Shown here: positions 51,769 to 59,807 of the stretch, in pieces
Numbering within the stretch: the stretch's first letter is position 1
How the letters are laid out: every line of letters starts with the position of its first letter
Assembly: GCA_043553855.1 (NCBI GenBank)
Contig: CP121336.1
Coordinates: 1,116,001 to 1,180,000, forward strand
Source of the DNA: JAUIAS01 sp030425395
Lineage (GTDB): Bacteria; Pseudomonadota; Alphaproteobacteria; Rhodobacterales; Rhodobacteraceae
Length of the DNA: 64,000 nucleotides
Direction: 5' to 3'
The notes under the pieces: model-generated
Told to the model about the DNA's origin: nothing
Seen by the model: only the letters and a program-made list of their open reading frames with translations
Databases searched by the model: none
Translations under genes and position numbers: made by a program

Positions 51769-52539
51769 TCACTTGGCCGGTTCAAGGCGCGCAGACAAAT
51801 CCAGAAGATCGGCCCATGCCTCGCGTTTGGCGGCCGGCGTCCGCAATAGATAGGCCGGATGGAACATCGGCAAAGCCGGACATCCAAAAGCTTCGGTCCA
51901 GTTGCCGCGAATCCGGGTTATTCCCTTGCGGCCCAGAACCGCCTGACAGGCATGGTTGCCCATCAACACCAGAAACTTGGGCTTGGCCAACTGCACGTGC
52001 CGCTCCAGAAAAGGTTTCATCATGGCGATTTCATCGGGGCGCGGATCCCGGTTTTGCGGCGGACGCCAGGGCAGCACGTTCGTGATATAGACATTTCGGT
52101 CCCGCGACAGATCGACTGCCGTCAGCATCCGGTCCAGCAAAAGCCCGGCCCGTCCGACAAACGGCAAACCCTTGCTATCTTCTTCGCGGCCGGGGGCTTC
52201 GCCGATAATCATCACAGCCGCACCCGCGACCCCATCGGCAAAGACAAGGTTGCGCGCGCCGCGTTTCAATTCGCAATGCTCATATCCTGCCATGGCGGCC
52301 CTCAGCGCATCCAGATCACCGGCCTGCGCGGCGGCCTGCTGCGCGATACGCACCGGGTCGGGCTTGTCACGGGCGGCGGCGTCTGCTGCGACTGCCGGTG
52401 CCGAGGGCGGTTTGGCGGGGACCTTGTCGGCCAGTTCAAAGCGATTGACCGGTGCATCAAGAATCGCCTCGGTCACACCCAGTTCCACCTGCCATTCCAG
52501 CAGGGCCCGCGCCGCAGTGTGATCCAATGCCGATTCCAT
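51769..52539 (-). CDS. Uracil-DNA glycosylase, family 4/5-like
   Basis: 256 aa from ATG 52537-52539 (MESALDHTAARALLEW). UDG motifs GEAPGREED (113-121) and HPAYLLR (227-233) are intact, so base excision of uracil is expected. The Fe-S cysteine positions of family 4 mostly differ: Tyr86 for the first, Cys89 retained, Trp158 (VLPWRPPQNR) and Met at about 173. A Pro/Ala-rich linker (residues 38-60) follows a short helical N-terminus. It belongs to an alphaproteobacterial subgroup. It is divergent from pyrB. Confidence 0.88.
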   Translation of the reverse strand: MESALDHTAARALLEWQVELGVTEAILDAPVNRFELADKVPAKPPSAPAVAADAAARDKPDPVRIAQQAAAQAGDLDALRAAMAGYEHCELKRGARNLVFADGVAGAAVMIIGEAPGREEDSKGLPFVGRAGLLLDRMLTAVDLSRDRNVYITNVLPWRPPQNRDPRPDEIAMMKPFLERHVQLAKPKFLVLMGNHACQAVLGRKGITRIRGNWTEAFGCPALPMFHPAYLLRTPAAKREAWADLLDLSARLEPAK

Positions 52540-52654
52540 AGCGGGCACGATAGCCTGTGGCGCGCAGGGGGAAAACCTCAATACCGTCGGGCATATTGCC
52601 CCTGCGCACGAGGCTTCCTATAAGCGGTCAACAGCTTGAGGGGATCGCCGCGCC

Positions 52655-53608
52655 ATGTCTTTTCCGCACCGACACCTGCTAGGCATCGAAGCCCTGCGCC
52701 CAGACGAAATTACCGCGATCCTCGATCTGGCAGAAGATTACGTGACGCTGAACCGTCAAGCGGCAAAACACTCGGACATTCTGTCGGGGCTGACGCAAAT
52801 CAACATGTTTTTCGAAACCTCGACCCGCACGCAGGCGTCCTTTGAAATCGCCGGAAAACGTCTGGGGGCCGATGTGATGAACATGGCAATGCAGGCCAGT
52901 TCGATCAAAAAGGGCGAAACCCTAATCGACACCGCCCTGACCCTGAACGCGATGCATCCCGATCTTCTGGTGGTCCGCCACCCGCATTCCGGCGCGGTTG
53001 ACCTGTTGGCGCAAAAGGTCAACTGCGCCGTGCTGAATGCCGGGGATGGGCGCCACGAACACCCAACGCAGGCGTTGTTGGATGCGCTGACCATCCGACG
53101 CGCCAAAGGACGGCTTCACCGGCTCAACATCGCGATTTGCGGGGATATCGCCCACAGCCGCGTGGCCCGCTCCAACATTTTGCTTCTTGGCAAGATGGAA
53201 AGCCGGATAAGGCTTGTCGGGCCGCCCACGCTGATGCCCGCCCAGATCGAGCGTTTTGGCGTCGAGGTCTACGACGACATGAGCGAGGGACTGAAAGACG
53301 TTGACGTGGTCATGATGCTACGCCTGCAGAAGGAACGCATGGACGGCGGATTTATCCCTTCGGAACGCGAATATTACCACCGATATGGGCTGGACGCGGA
53401 AAAGCTGGCATTGGCCAAACCAGACGCCATCGTGATGCACCCCGGTCCGATGAACCGTGGTGTTGAGATTGATGGCGAGATCGCCGACGACATCAACCGG
53501 TCAGTCATTCAGGAACAGGTGGAAATGGGCGTCGCCGTGCGCATGGCTGCAATGGATCTGCTCGCCCGTAACCTGCGCACGAACCGCGCTGATCCGGACG
53601 TGGAATGA
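52655..53608 (+). CDS. pyrB: Aspartate carbamoyltransferase catalytic chain PyrB
   Basis: 317 aa. The carbamoyl-phosphate motif FFETSTRTQASFE and the blocks HEHPTQALLDALTI and MHPGPMNRGVEI are intact. It makes carbamoyl-aspartate, the committed step of pyrimidine synthesis. It heads the pyrB - small protein - dihydroorotase-like - plsY run; the last four bases overlap the next gene. No pyrI is seen, which fits the PyrB/PyrC-prime type of ATCase. Confidence 0.95.
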   Translation: MSFPHRHLLGIEALRPDEITAILDLAEDYVTLNRQAAKHSDILSGLTQINMFFETSTRTQASFEIAGKRLGADVMNMAMQASSIKKGETLIDTALTLNAMHPDLLVVRHPHSGAVDLLAQKVNCAVLNAGDGRHEHPTQALLDALTIRRAKGRLHRLNIAICGDIAHSRVARSNILLLGKMESRIRLVGPPTLMPAQIERFGVEVYDDMSEGLKDVDVVMMLRLQKERMDGGFIPSEREYYHRYGLDAEKLALAKPDAIVMHPGPMNRGVEIDGEIADDINRSVIQEQVEMGVAVRMAAMDLLARNLRTNRADPDVE

Positions 53609-54159
53609 GCCTGACAATCGCCCCGAACGAACGCGGCGTGGTGCGGGTATTTGCGCTGTCTATGGGGGATGCGGAGGCAACAGCCCTGCGCAATAACGCC
53701 CCCGCAGGTGAGGACACAGCATCCGCGCAGGAAATCGCGTTGGGCACGCGCCACTTGGATTCGGACTTTATAGAGGTCTTTCCCCTCACCGATCTGGAGG
53801 GGCTGGGACTTTGCGGTTATCTGGAAACGGGAAACGGCATCGACCCTGCTGTGCTGGCTCCTGACAAGGCGAAACTGAACGCGCTGGGGGGCTGGGTTCT
53901 GATCGCCTACTCCGCCGCCTTCGGCGGATTTGCACAGGTGTTGTCGCCGATTCCGGCTCTCAAGCTGATCGGCACCTATGGCGAACCCCTTCCGAATTGG
54001 CGCGCCGAGCCGGTCGAGACTGTGCAAAGCGCACGTCTGTATTCGGGAAGGGCACGCACCACACAGAAAGGCGGCGCCGCGCGCGGGATGCGCATGGGTC
54101 GATACGTTATCGCTGTTCTGGTCGCTCTGGTGGCCACAATCTGGCTGATACTGACTTAG
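53605..54159 (+). CDS. Conserved tail-anchored membrane protein between pyrB and the pyrC-like gene
   Basis: 184 aa. A soluble N-terminal region of about 160 residues ends in one C-terminal transmembrane helix (YVIAVLVALVATIWLIL). No family is recognised. It starts inside the pyrB stop and its end lies 24 bases before the dihydroorotase-like gene, so it is cotranscribed with them; a role in localising or regulating pyrimidine enzymes is speculation. Confidence 0.75.
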   Translation: MSLTIAPNERGVVRVFALSMGDAEATALRNNAPAGEDTASAQEIALGTRHLDSDFIEVFPLTDLEGLGLCGYLETGNGIDPAVLAPDKAKLNALGGWVLIAYSAAFGGFAQVLSPIPALKLIGTYGEPLPNWRAEPVETVQSARLYSGRARTTQKGGAARGMRMGRYVIAVLVALVATIWLILT

Positions 54160-54182
54160 GGACTGGCAAGGAAAGACCACGC

Positions 54183-55460
54183 ATGGATCTGCTATTCACC
54201 AACGCGCAGCTTGTCTGCCCCCTGACCGACACCACAACGCGGGGGTGGCTGGCCATCAAGGATGGAGCCATCGCGGCAACAGGAACCAATGACACGCCTC
54301 CGGACGCGCGCGAAATTATTGATTGCGCAGGCAAGGTCCTGGCCCCGGGTATTGTCGATATCGGGGTCAAGGTTTGCGAACCCGGCGAGCGACACAAGGA
54401 ATCCTTTCGTTCGGCAGGGGCCGCAGCGGCCGCTGGCGGTGTGACAACGATGGTCACACGCCCCGACACCAGCCCGGCGATCGACAATCCCGAAACCCTG
54501 GAATTCGTCATGCGCCGGGCCAAGGAAACCACCCCGGTCAACGTGCTGCCCATGGCGGCGCTGACCAAGGGGCGCGAGGGCCGCGAAATGACGGAAATCG
54601 GGTTCCTCATGGATGCGGGTGCAGTGGCCTTCACCGATTGCGACAACATCGTGCGCGATACCAAGGTCTTTTCGCGCGCATTGACCTATGCGCGCTCACT
54701 CGGCGCGCTTATCATCGCCCACCCGCAGGAACCGGGGTTGAGTGCCGGCGCTGCGGCGACATCGGGCCAGTTCGCATCCTTGCGCGGGCTGCCCGCTGTC
54801 ACCGCGATGGCCGAACGCATGGGGCTGGACCGTGATATCGCGCTGATCGAGATGACCGGCGCGCGGTATCACGCGGACCAGATCACAACTGCGCGCGCGC
54901 TGCCCGCGTTGGAACGGGCCAAGGCAAACGGGTTCGACATCACGGCGGGCACGTCGATACACCACCTGACGCTGAATGAATTGGACGTGGCCGATTACCG
55001 AACCTTCTTCAAGGTGAAGCCGCCGCTGCGTTCGGAAGATGACCGGCTGGCCGTCGTCGAGGCGTTGGCTTCCGGCTTGATCGACACGCTGTCTTCTATG
55101 CACACACCGCAAGATGAAGAAAGCAAACGCCTGCCCTTTGAAGAAGCGGCCAGTGGCGCGGTTGGGTTGGAAACCCTGCTGCCTGCCGCGTTGCGCCTGT
55201 ATCATGCAGGGCACATCGGGTTGCCCGCGCTGTTCCGGGCACTGTCTCTGAACCCGGCGCGTCGATTGGGGCTGGCCTGCGGGCATCTGGGACGCGGCGC
55301 GCCTGCGGATCTGGTCCTGTTCGATCCGAATGTTCCGTTCATTCTGGATCGCTTTACGCTGCACTCCAAATCCAAAAATACGCCTTTTGACGGCCAAAGG
55401 ATGCAAGGCCGGGTTCTGGCGTGCTATGTATCCGGGAACGAAGTGTACCGGAGGCCATGA
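54183..55460 (+). CDS. pyrX: Dihydroorotase homologue lacking metal ligands (PyrC-prime/PyrX type)
   Basis: 425 aa amidohydrolase. The D-x-H-x-H metal motif reads D59-I-G-V-K (His to Gly and Lys), the Arg after it is Cys65, and the DHAPH-type loop reads M306-H-T-P-Q. His180 and His260/261 remain. It is therefore probably inactive as a dihydroorotase, and likely a structural partner of PyrB, as in the pyrB/pyrC-prime pair of Pseudomonas. A genuine pyrC is expected elsewhere in the genome. Its stop overlaps the plsY start. Confidence 0.85.
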   Translation: MDLLFTNAQLVCPLTDTTTRGWLAIKDGAIAATGTNDTPPDAREIIDCAGKVLAPGIVDIGVKVCEPGERHKESFRSAGAAAAAGGVTTMVTRPDTSPAIDNPETLEFVMRRAKETTPVNVLPMAALTKGREGREMTEIGFLMDAGAVAFTDCDNIVRDTKVFSRALTYARSLGALIIAHPQEPGLSAGAAATSGQFASLRGLPAVTAMAERMGLDRDIALIEMTGARYHADQITTARALPALERAKANGFDITAGTSIHHLTLNELDVADYRTFFKVKPPLRSEDDRLAVVEALASGLIDTLSSMHTPQDEESKRLPFEEAASGAVGLETLLPAALRLYHAGHIGLPALFRALSLNPARRLGLACGHLGRGAPADLVLFDPNVPFILDRFTLHSKSKNTPFDGQRMQGRVLACYVSGNEVYRRP

Positions 55461-56071
55461 TGCCTGTTATCGAAAGTTCAATGCAGGGTCTGCTTGTCTG
55501 GGCCGTCATCGGTTATCTACTGGGGTCGATCCCGTTCGGTATGGTTCTGGCCCGCGCAATGAACCTTGGCAATCTGCGTGAAATCGGCTCGGGCAATATC
55601 GGGGCGACGAATGTGCTGCGGACCGGCAATAAGCTGGCGGCAGCGCTGACATTGATTCTTGATGGGGGCAAGGGAGCGGCGGCACTTTTGCTTGGACGCG
55701 CCTTGGCCGGAGAGGATGCCGCACTTCTGGCCGGGTTTGCTGCCTTTGTGGGGCATTGTTATCCCGTTTGGCTCGGGTTTCGCGGAGGCAAAGGCGTGGC
55801 CACGTTTCTGGGTCTCTGGATCGCGTTTGCGTGGCCCGTCGGGTTGGCCTGCTGCGCGTCATGGCTCGTTGGGGCGGCGCTCACACGGGTATCGTCGATG
55901 GGTGCGCTGGTAGCGGCGTCCGCTTCAACCATCTGGCTGGTGGTGTTCGAGCGCGGGGATGCGATCTTTGTCGGTATGGTCGTTACACTGTTGGTGTTTT
56001 GGCGCCACCGCGAGAATATAAAACGGCTCCGTGCGGGCACGGAGCCGAAGATCGGTCAAAAGAAATCCTGA
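55460..56071 (+). CDS. plsY: Glycerol-3-phosphate acyltransferase PlsY
   Basis: 203 aa with about five helices. Motifs GSIPFG near the N-terminus, GSGNIGATNVLRTG and LILDGGKGAAALL are diagnostic of the acyl-phosphate-dependent GPAT. It makes lysophosphatidate with PlsX. The ATG at 55460 overlaps the previous TGA and is preferred over the ATG at 55457, since GGAGG lies five bases upstream. Confidence 0.94.
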   Translation: MPVIESSMQGLLVWAVIGYLLGSIPFGMVLARAMNLGNLREIGSGNIGATNVLRTGNKLAAALTLILDGGKGAAALLLGRALAGEDAALLAGFAAFVGHCYPVWLGFRGGKGVATFLGLWIAFAWPVGLACCASWLVGAALTRVSSMGALVAASASTIWLVVFERGDAIFVGMVVTLLVFWRHRENIKRLRAGTEPKIGQKKS

Positions 56072-56077
56072 CCGTAC

Positions 56078-57448
56078 TCAGTAGCTGAAGTCGCCGTAGA
56101 TGCGGCTGAGATCGCCGTTCCATTCGCCGTTGTAGCAATCCAAAAGCTCATCCGCCGGAGCCTTGCCGGTTTCGATGCTTTCTTCCAGCGCATGCAGGAA
56201 ATGGCGTTCGTCAGGCACCATACCGCCAAGGCCGGGTTTGGCGCGGGCCTTGAGACCTTCCTTGGAAATCGCGACGGTTTCACGGGCCAGATCCATCATG
56301 GATATTCCGTTGACCTTGGCAGCCATCCCATCGACCGATGCCGCGATGCGCATTTCCTCACGCGTTTCCGCATCCCAGCCCTTGGCCAGATCCCATGCCG
56401 CATCCAACGAGGATTGGTCATACATCAACCCGACCCAATAGGCTGGCAAGGCGCAAAGACGCCGCCACGGCCCACCATCGGCACCACGCATTTCAATGTA
56501 CTTCTTGATGCGGGCTTCGGGGAAAACGGTTGTCAGATGATCGGCCCAATCACTGAGCGTCGGTGTTTCACCGGGCAGAGCGGGCAGTTCCCCCTTGAGG
56601 AAATCGCGGAACGACTGGCCCAGCGCGTTGATGTATTTGCCATCGCGGTAGACAAAATACATCGGCACATCCAGAGCGTATTGCACCCATGCTTCGAACC
56701 CAAAGCCTTCGTCGAAAACGAAAGGCAACATGCCAGTGCGCGCGTCATCCAGATGCCGCCAGACCCAGCCACGCCACGATTTGTGGTTGTTTGGCTTGCC
56801 TTCAAAGAACGGCGAATTGCCGAACAATGCGTTCGCTACAGGCTGCAGTGCCAGTGCGGTGCGCAGTTTCTTGACCATGTCGGCCTCGGATCCGAAATCA
56901 AGATTGACCTGCACGGTGCATGTCCGGCGCATCATCACCTTGCCTGCGGTGCCGACCGTATCCATGTAGGCGTCCATCAGCTTGTAACGGCCCTTGGGCA
57001 TCAATGGCATTTCTTCGTGCAACCATTCAGGCGCAGCCCCCAACCCGATAAAGCCCGCGCCGATTTCATCGGCGATATCCTTCACCTCGCGAAGGTGTTC
57101 GTTCACCTCGTCGCAGGTCTGGTGAATGGTCTCGAGCGGGGCACCCGAAAGCTCAAGCTGCCCGCCCGGTTCAAGGCTGATGTTGGCACCGTCCTTGACA
57201 AGGCCGATCAGTTTGTCGCTTTCGGTGACGGGCGACCAGCCGTGGCGGTCCCGCAGTCCTTCGAGGATCTTCAGAATTGAGCATGGACCTTCATACGGCA
57301 AGGGCTTGTGCGTGTCCTTGCAATAGCCGAACTTTTCGTGCTCGGTGCCGATGCGCCATTCATCCTTGGGTTTGCAACCACTTTCGAGATATTCGGCCAA
57401 TTGTTCGTGGCGTTCGATCGGTCCGCCACCGGACTGAGGAATGGACAT
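56078..57448 (-). CDS. gshA: Glutamate-cysteine ligase GshA (GCS2/plant-like class)
   Basis: 456 aa. It has the alphaproteobacterial/plant-type ligase fold, with GTEHEKFGYC and GGQLELSGAPLETIHQTCDE in the N-terminal part and the substrate region MRRTCTVQVNLDFGSE. It joins glutamate and cysteine in the first step of glutathione synthesis. It is convergent with plsY and is read from its own promoter. Confidence 0.92.
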   Translation of the reverse strand: MSIPQSGGGPIERHEQLAEYLESGCKPKDEWRIGTEHEKFGYCKDTHKPLPYEGPCSILKILEGLRDRHGWSPVTESDKLIGLVKDGANISLEPGGQLELSGAPLETIHQTCDEVNEHLREVKDIADEIGAGFIGLGAAPEWLHEEMPLMPKGRYKLMDAYMDTVGTAGKVMMRRTCTVQVNLDFGSEADMVKKLRTALALQPVANALFGNSPFFEGKPNNHKSWRGWVWRHLDDARTGMLPFVFDEGFGFEAWVQYALDVPMYFVYRDGKYINALGQSFRDFLKGELPALPGETPTLSDWADHLTTVFPEARIKKYIEMRGADGGPWRRLCALPAYWVGLMYDQSSLDAAWDLAKGWDAETREEMRIAASVDGMAAKVNGISMMDLARETVAISKEGLKARAKPGLGGMVPDERHFLHALEESIETGKAPADELLDCYNGEWNGDLSRIYGDFSY

Positions 57449-57513
57449 GGCCGCGCTCCCGGATACTGTCTTGTTTCTACGCGAACGACACCTGCGGCGA
57501 AATTCTCAGGGTG

Positions 57514-58038
57514 TCAATGGAGGCGGTGACGCTCGGCCACAAGTTCACGGCGTTCCCAAAGCACCCGTGTGACCGGTGTCGCGGCCTTGAGACTCGACAG
57601 CATACGTTCCGTTCGCATTCCCGGCAGAGCCGCAAAAACATCGAACAGCGCCTCGACCCCTTCGGCGTTCACAGGGATTTGAAGCCGGTCGCCGGTCGTT
57701 GTCGTCAATATCCAGTGCCGGGGAAAAGATCCGCCATCAAGGGCAACCCGGCCCAGATCAGACAGCGCGACGGCACCACCGGATAGTGGCCCGAAATATG
57801 CGATTTGGCCTTCGTTGACCTGAACCACGCCTTGGCCGCCGCCCTTGCCGCGAAATCGAAAACGCTGCCATCCGACAACCCCCAGCGCGGCACCCAGCAG
57901 GATGAACACCACACCCAGATACGACAGCAGGCCGACCCCCATGACCCAGTATCCCCCCAGAGCGGCAAATCCGGAGCCTGTGATCATCTCACGGGCGCGC
58001 CACAGGTTTTCCCGTGCCTCAGGGCGCACGAACGTCAT
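57514..58038 (-). CDS. Two-helix membrane protein downstream of rsmE
   Basis: 174 aa from ATG 58036-58038 (MTFVRPEARENLWR). Two adjacent helices near residues 25-60 (GFAALGGYWVMGVGLLSYLGVVFILLGAAL region) are followed by a soluble beta-rich C-terminal domain. Function is unknown. Its start overlaps the rsmE stop by four bases (ATGA), so they are coupled. Confidence 0.75.
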   Translation of the reverse strand: MTFVRPEARENLWRAREMITGSGFAALGGYWVMGVGLLSYLGVVFILLGAALGVVGWQRFRFRGKGGGQGVVQVNEGQIAYFGPLSGGAVALSDLGRVALDGGSFPRHWILTTTTGDRLQIPVNAEGVEALFDVFAALPGMRTERMLSSLKAATPVTRVLWERRELVAERHRLH

Positions 58039-58772
58039 CGCCAATCCCCTGCGACGCCTTGCCAAAGGGTCAGCGCCGCAACGGCGGCGGTATCCGCGCG
58101 TAACACTCGTGGCCCAAGGCTGATCGCGGTTGCCGCAGGCATTTTGGCCAAGCGGGCGCGCTCATCGTCGCGAAATCCGCCCTCCGGGCCGATCAGAATG
58201 GCCGCGGGTTGATCGGGATCCAGATTGGACGACAACTGAGCGATGGGATCCCGCAGCCCCGCCAAGGCTTCGTCACAAAAGATGATCTGGCGCTCCTCGG
58301 GCCATGCATCCAGCACACGTTCAAGCCGGGTCAGATCGCGCACCCGAGGCACAAAAGTGCCACCGCATTGTTCTGCCGCTTCGCGCGCATGGGCCTGAAG
58401 CCTGTCCTGACGAATCCGGTCAGAGTTGGTGAATGCCGTTTGAACAGGATGAATTTCCCGCGCGCCCATCTCGGCAGCCTTCTCAACAATAAAGTCTGTC
58501 CGGGCCTTCTTGATCGGCGCAAACAAAAGCCACAGATCAGGCGGCATCAAAAGCGGCCGGGTCTGTTCGATACAACGCAATTCGCCTGCCCGCTTGCCAG
58601 CCTGAGTCACCTCGGCCAGCCACTCGCCAGAGGTGCCGTCAAACACCAGAAGGACATCGCCCACGCCCAGCCGCATCACCCCGAAGAGGTAATGCGCCTG
58701 TTCCTTGTCCAAAGGAACCGTTTGCCCTGCCCCCAAGGGGTGATCTACATACAGCCTGATTTTTGCGTTCAT
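58035..58772 (-). CDS. rsmE: 16S rRNA m3U1498 methyltransferase RsmE
   Basis: 245 aa. A PUA-like N-terminal domain is followed by a SPOUT knot with LIGPEGGFRDDE and LGPRVLRADTAAVAAL, the SAM site. It methylates U1498 in the decoding center of 16S rRNA. It is divergent from ubiA with 11 bp between them. Confidence 0.94.
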   Translation of the reverse strand: MNAKIRLYVDHPLGAGQTVPLDKEQAHYLFGVMRLGVGDVLLVFDGTSGEWLAEVTQAGKRAGELRCIEQTRPLLMPPDLWLLFAPIKKARTDFIVEKAAEMGAREIHPVQTAFTNSDRIRQDRLQAHAREAAEQCGGTFVPRVRDLTRLERVLDAWPEERQIIFCDEALAGLRDPIAQLSSNLDPDQPAAILIGPEGGFRDDERARLAKMPAATAISLGPRVLRADTAAVAALTLWQGVAGDWR

Positions 58773-58783
58773 GGACTCTACTT

Positions 58784-59746
58784 ATGTCAGCCAATTCACC
58801 GTTACCAGATGGCCAAGTGGCGGATGCGGTCAAGGACAATTGGGTTGATCGTCACGCTCCGTCATGGTCGCGCCCCTACCTGCGGCTCAGCCGGGCGGAT
58901 CGCCCGATTGGCACGTGGCTCTTGTTGTTGCCTTGCTGGTGGGGGCTGACGCTGGCGATGTTGCACGATGGTGCCGCGCGGTGGGAAGATCTGTGGATAT
59001 TCGCAGGCTGTGGTCTTGGTGCGTGGTTGATGCGCGGGGCCGGATGCACGTGGAACGACATTACTGACCGTGACATTGATGGGTCTGTCGCGCGCACACG
59101 GTCCCGTCCGATACCGTCCGGGCAAGTGAGTGTGAGGCAAGCCATTGTCTGGATGTGCCTTCAGGCGATGATCGCCTGCGGCATCCTTCTGACGTTCAAC
59201 TGGGCCGCGATTGCGCTTGGGGTTTTGTCTCTGCTACCGGTTGCGGTCTATCCATTTGCCAAGCGATTCACCTGGTGGCCGCAGATATTCCTTGGGCTTG
59301 CGTTCAACTGGGGGGCCCTTCTGGCATGGACAGCGCATACCGGAAAGTTGGAGCTGCCTGCCGTGATCCTTTACCTTGCGGGTATCGGCTGGACATTGTT
59401 TTACGACACGATCTATGCCCACCAGGACGTTGAGGACGACGCGCTGATCGGGGTCAAATCGACCGCCCGACTGTTTGGAGCGACATCGCCGCAATGGCTG
59501 CGCCGGTTTCTGATCGCCACGGTCACACTGATGGCGTTGGCCGTGATATCGGCGGTTCTGGACCGGGTCAGCATTCTGGCCCTTGTCATTGCACTGGCCG
59601 CGCCATGGGCGATGGGCTGGCACATGCTGTGGCAGATGCGGAAACTGGATCTGGAAAACCCCGACCGTCTGATCCTTCTGTTCCGGTCCAACAGGGACGC
59701 CGGCCTGATTCCGCTCATCTTCTTTGCCGGGGCCCTGTTCCTGTGA
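58784..59746 (+). CDS. ubiA: 4-hydroxybenzoate octaprenyltransferase UbiA
   Basis: 320 aa from ATG 58784 (MSANSPLPDGQ). Two Asp-rich Mg2+ motifs, NDITDRDID and YAHQDVEDD, occur in the expected places among about nine helices. It prenylates 4-hydroxybenzoate for ubiquinone. A cytosolic N-terminal tail of about 35 residues is typical of the group. Confidence 0.95.
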   Translation: MSANSPLPDGQVADAVKDNWVDRHAPSWSRPYLRLSRADRPIGTWLLLLPCWWGLTLAMLHDGAARWEDLWIFAGCGLGAWLMRGAGCTWNDITDRDIDGSVARTRSRPIPSGQVSVRQAIVWMCLQAMIACGILLTFNWAAIALGVLSLLPVAVYPFAKRFTWWPQIFLGLAFNWGALLAWTAHTGKLELPAVILYLAGIGWTLFYDTIYAHQDVEDDALIGVKSTARLFGATSPQWLRRFLIATVTLMALAVISAVLDRVSILALVIALAAPWAMGWHMLWQMRKLDLENPDRLILLFRSNRDAGLIPLIFFAGALFL

Positions 59747-59807
59747 TTGAATGCGTCGCGCGGAATGCGTATCAGAACCCAATGACAACCGCGAAGATCG
59801 GGATTTG

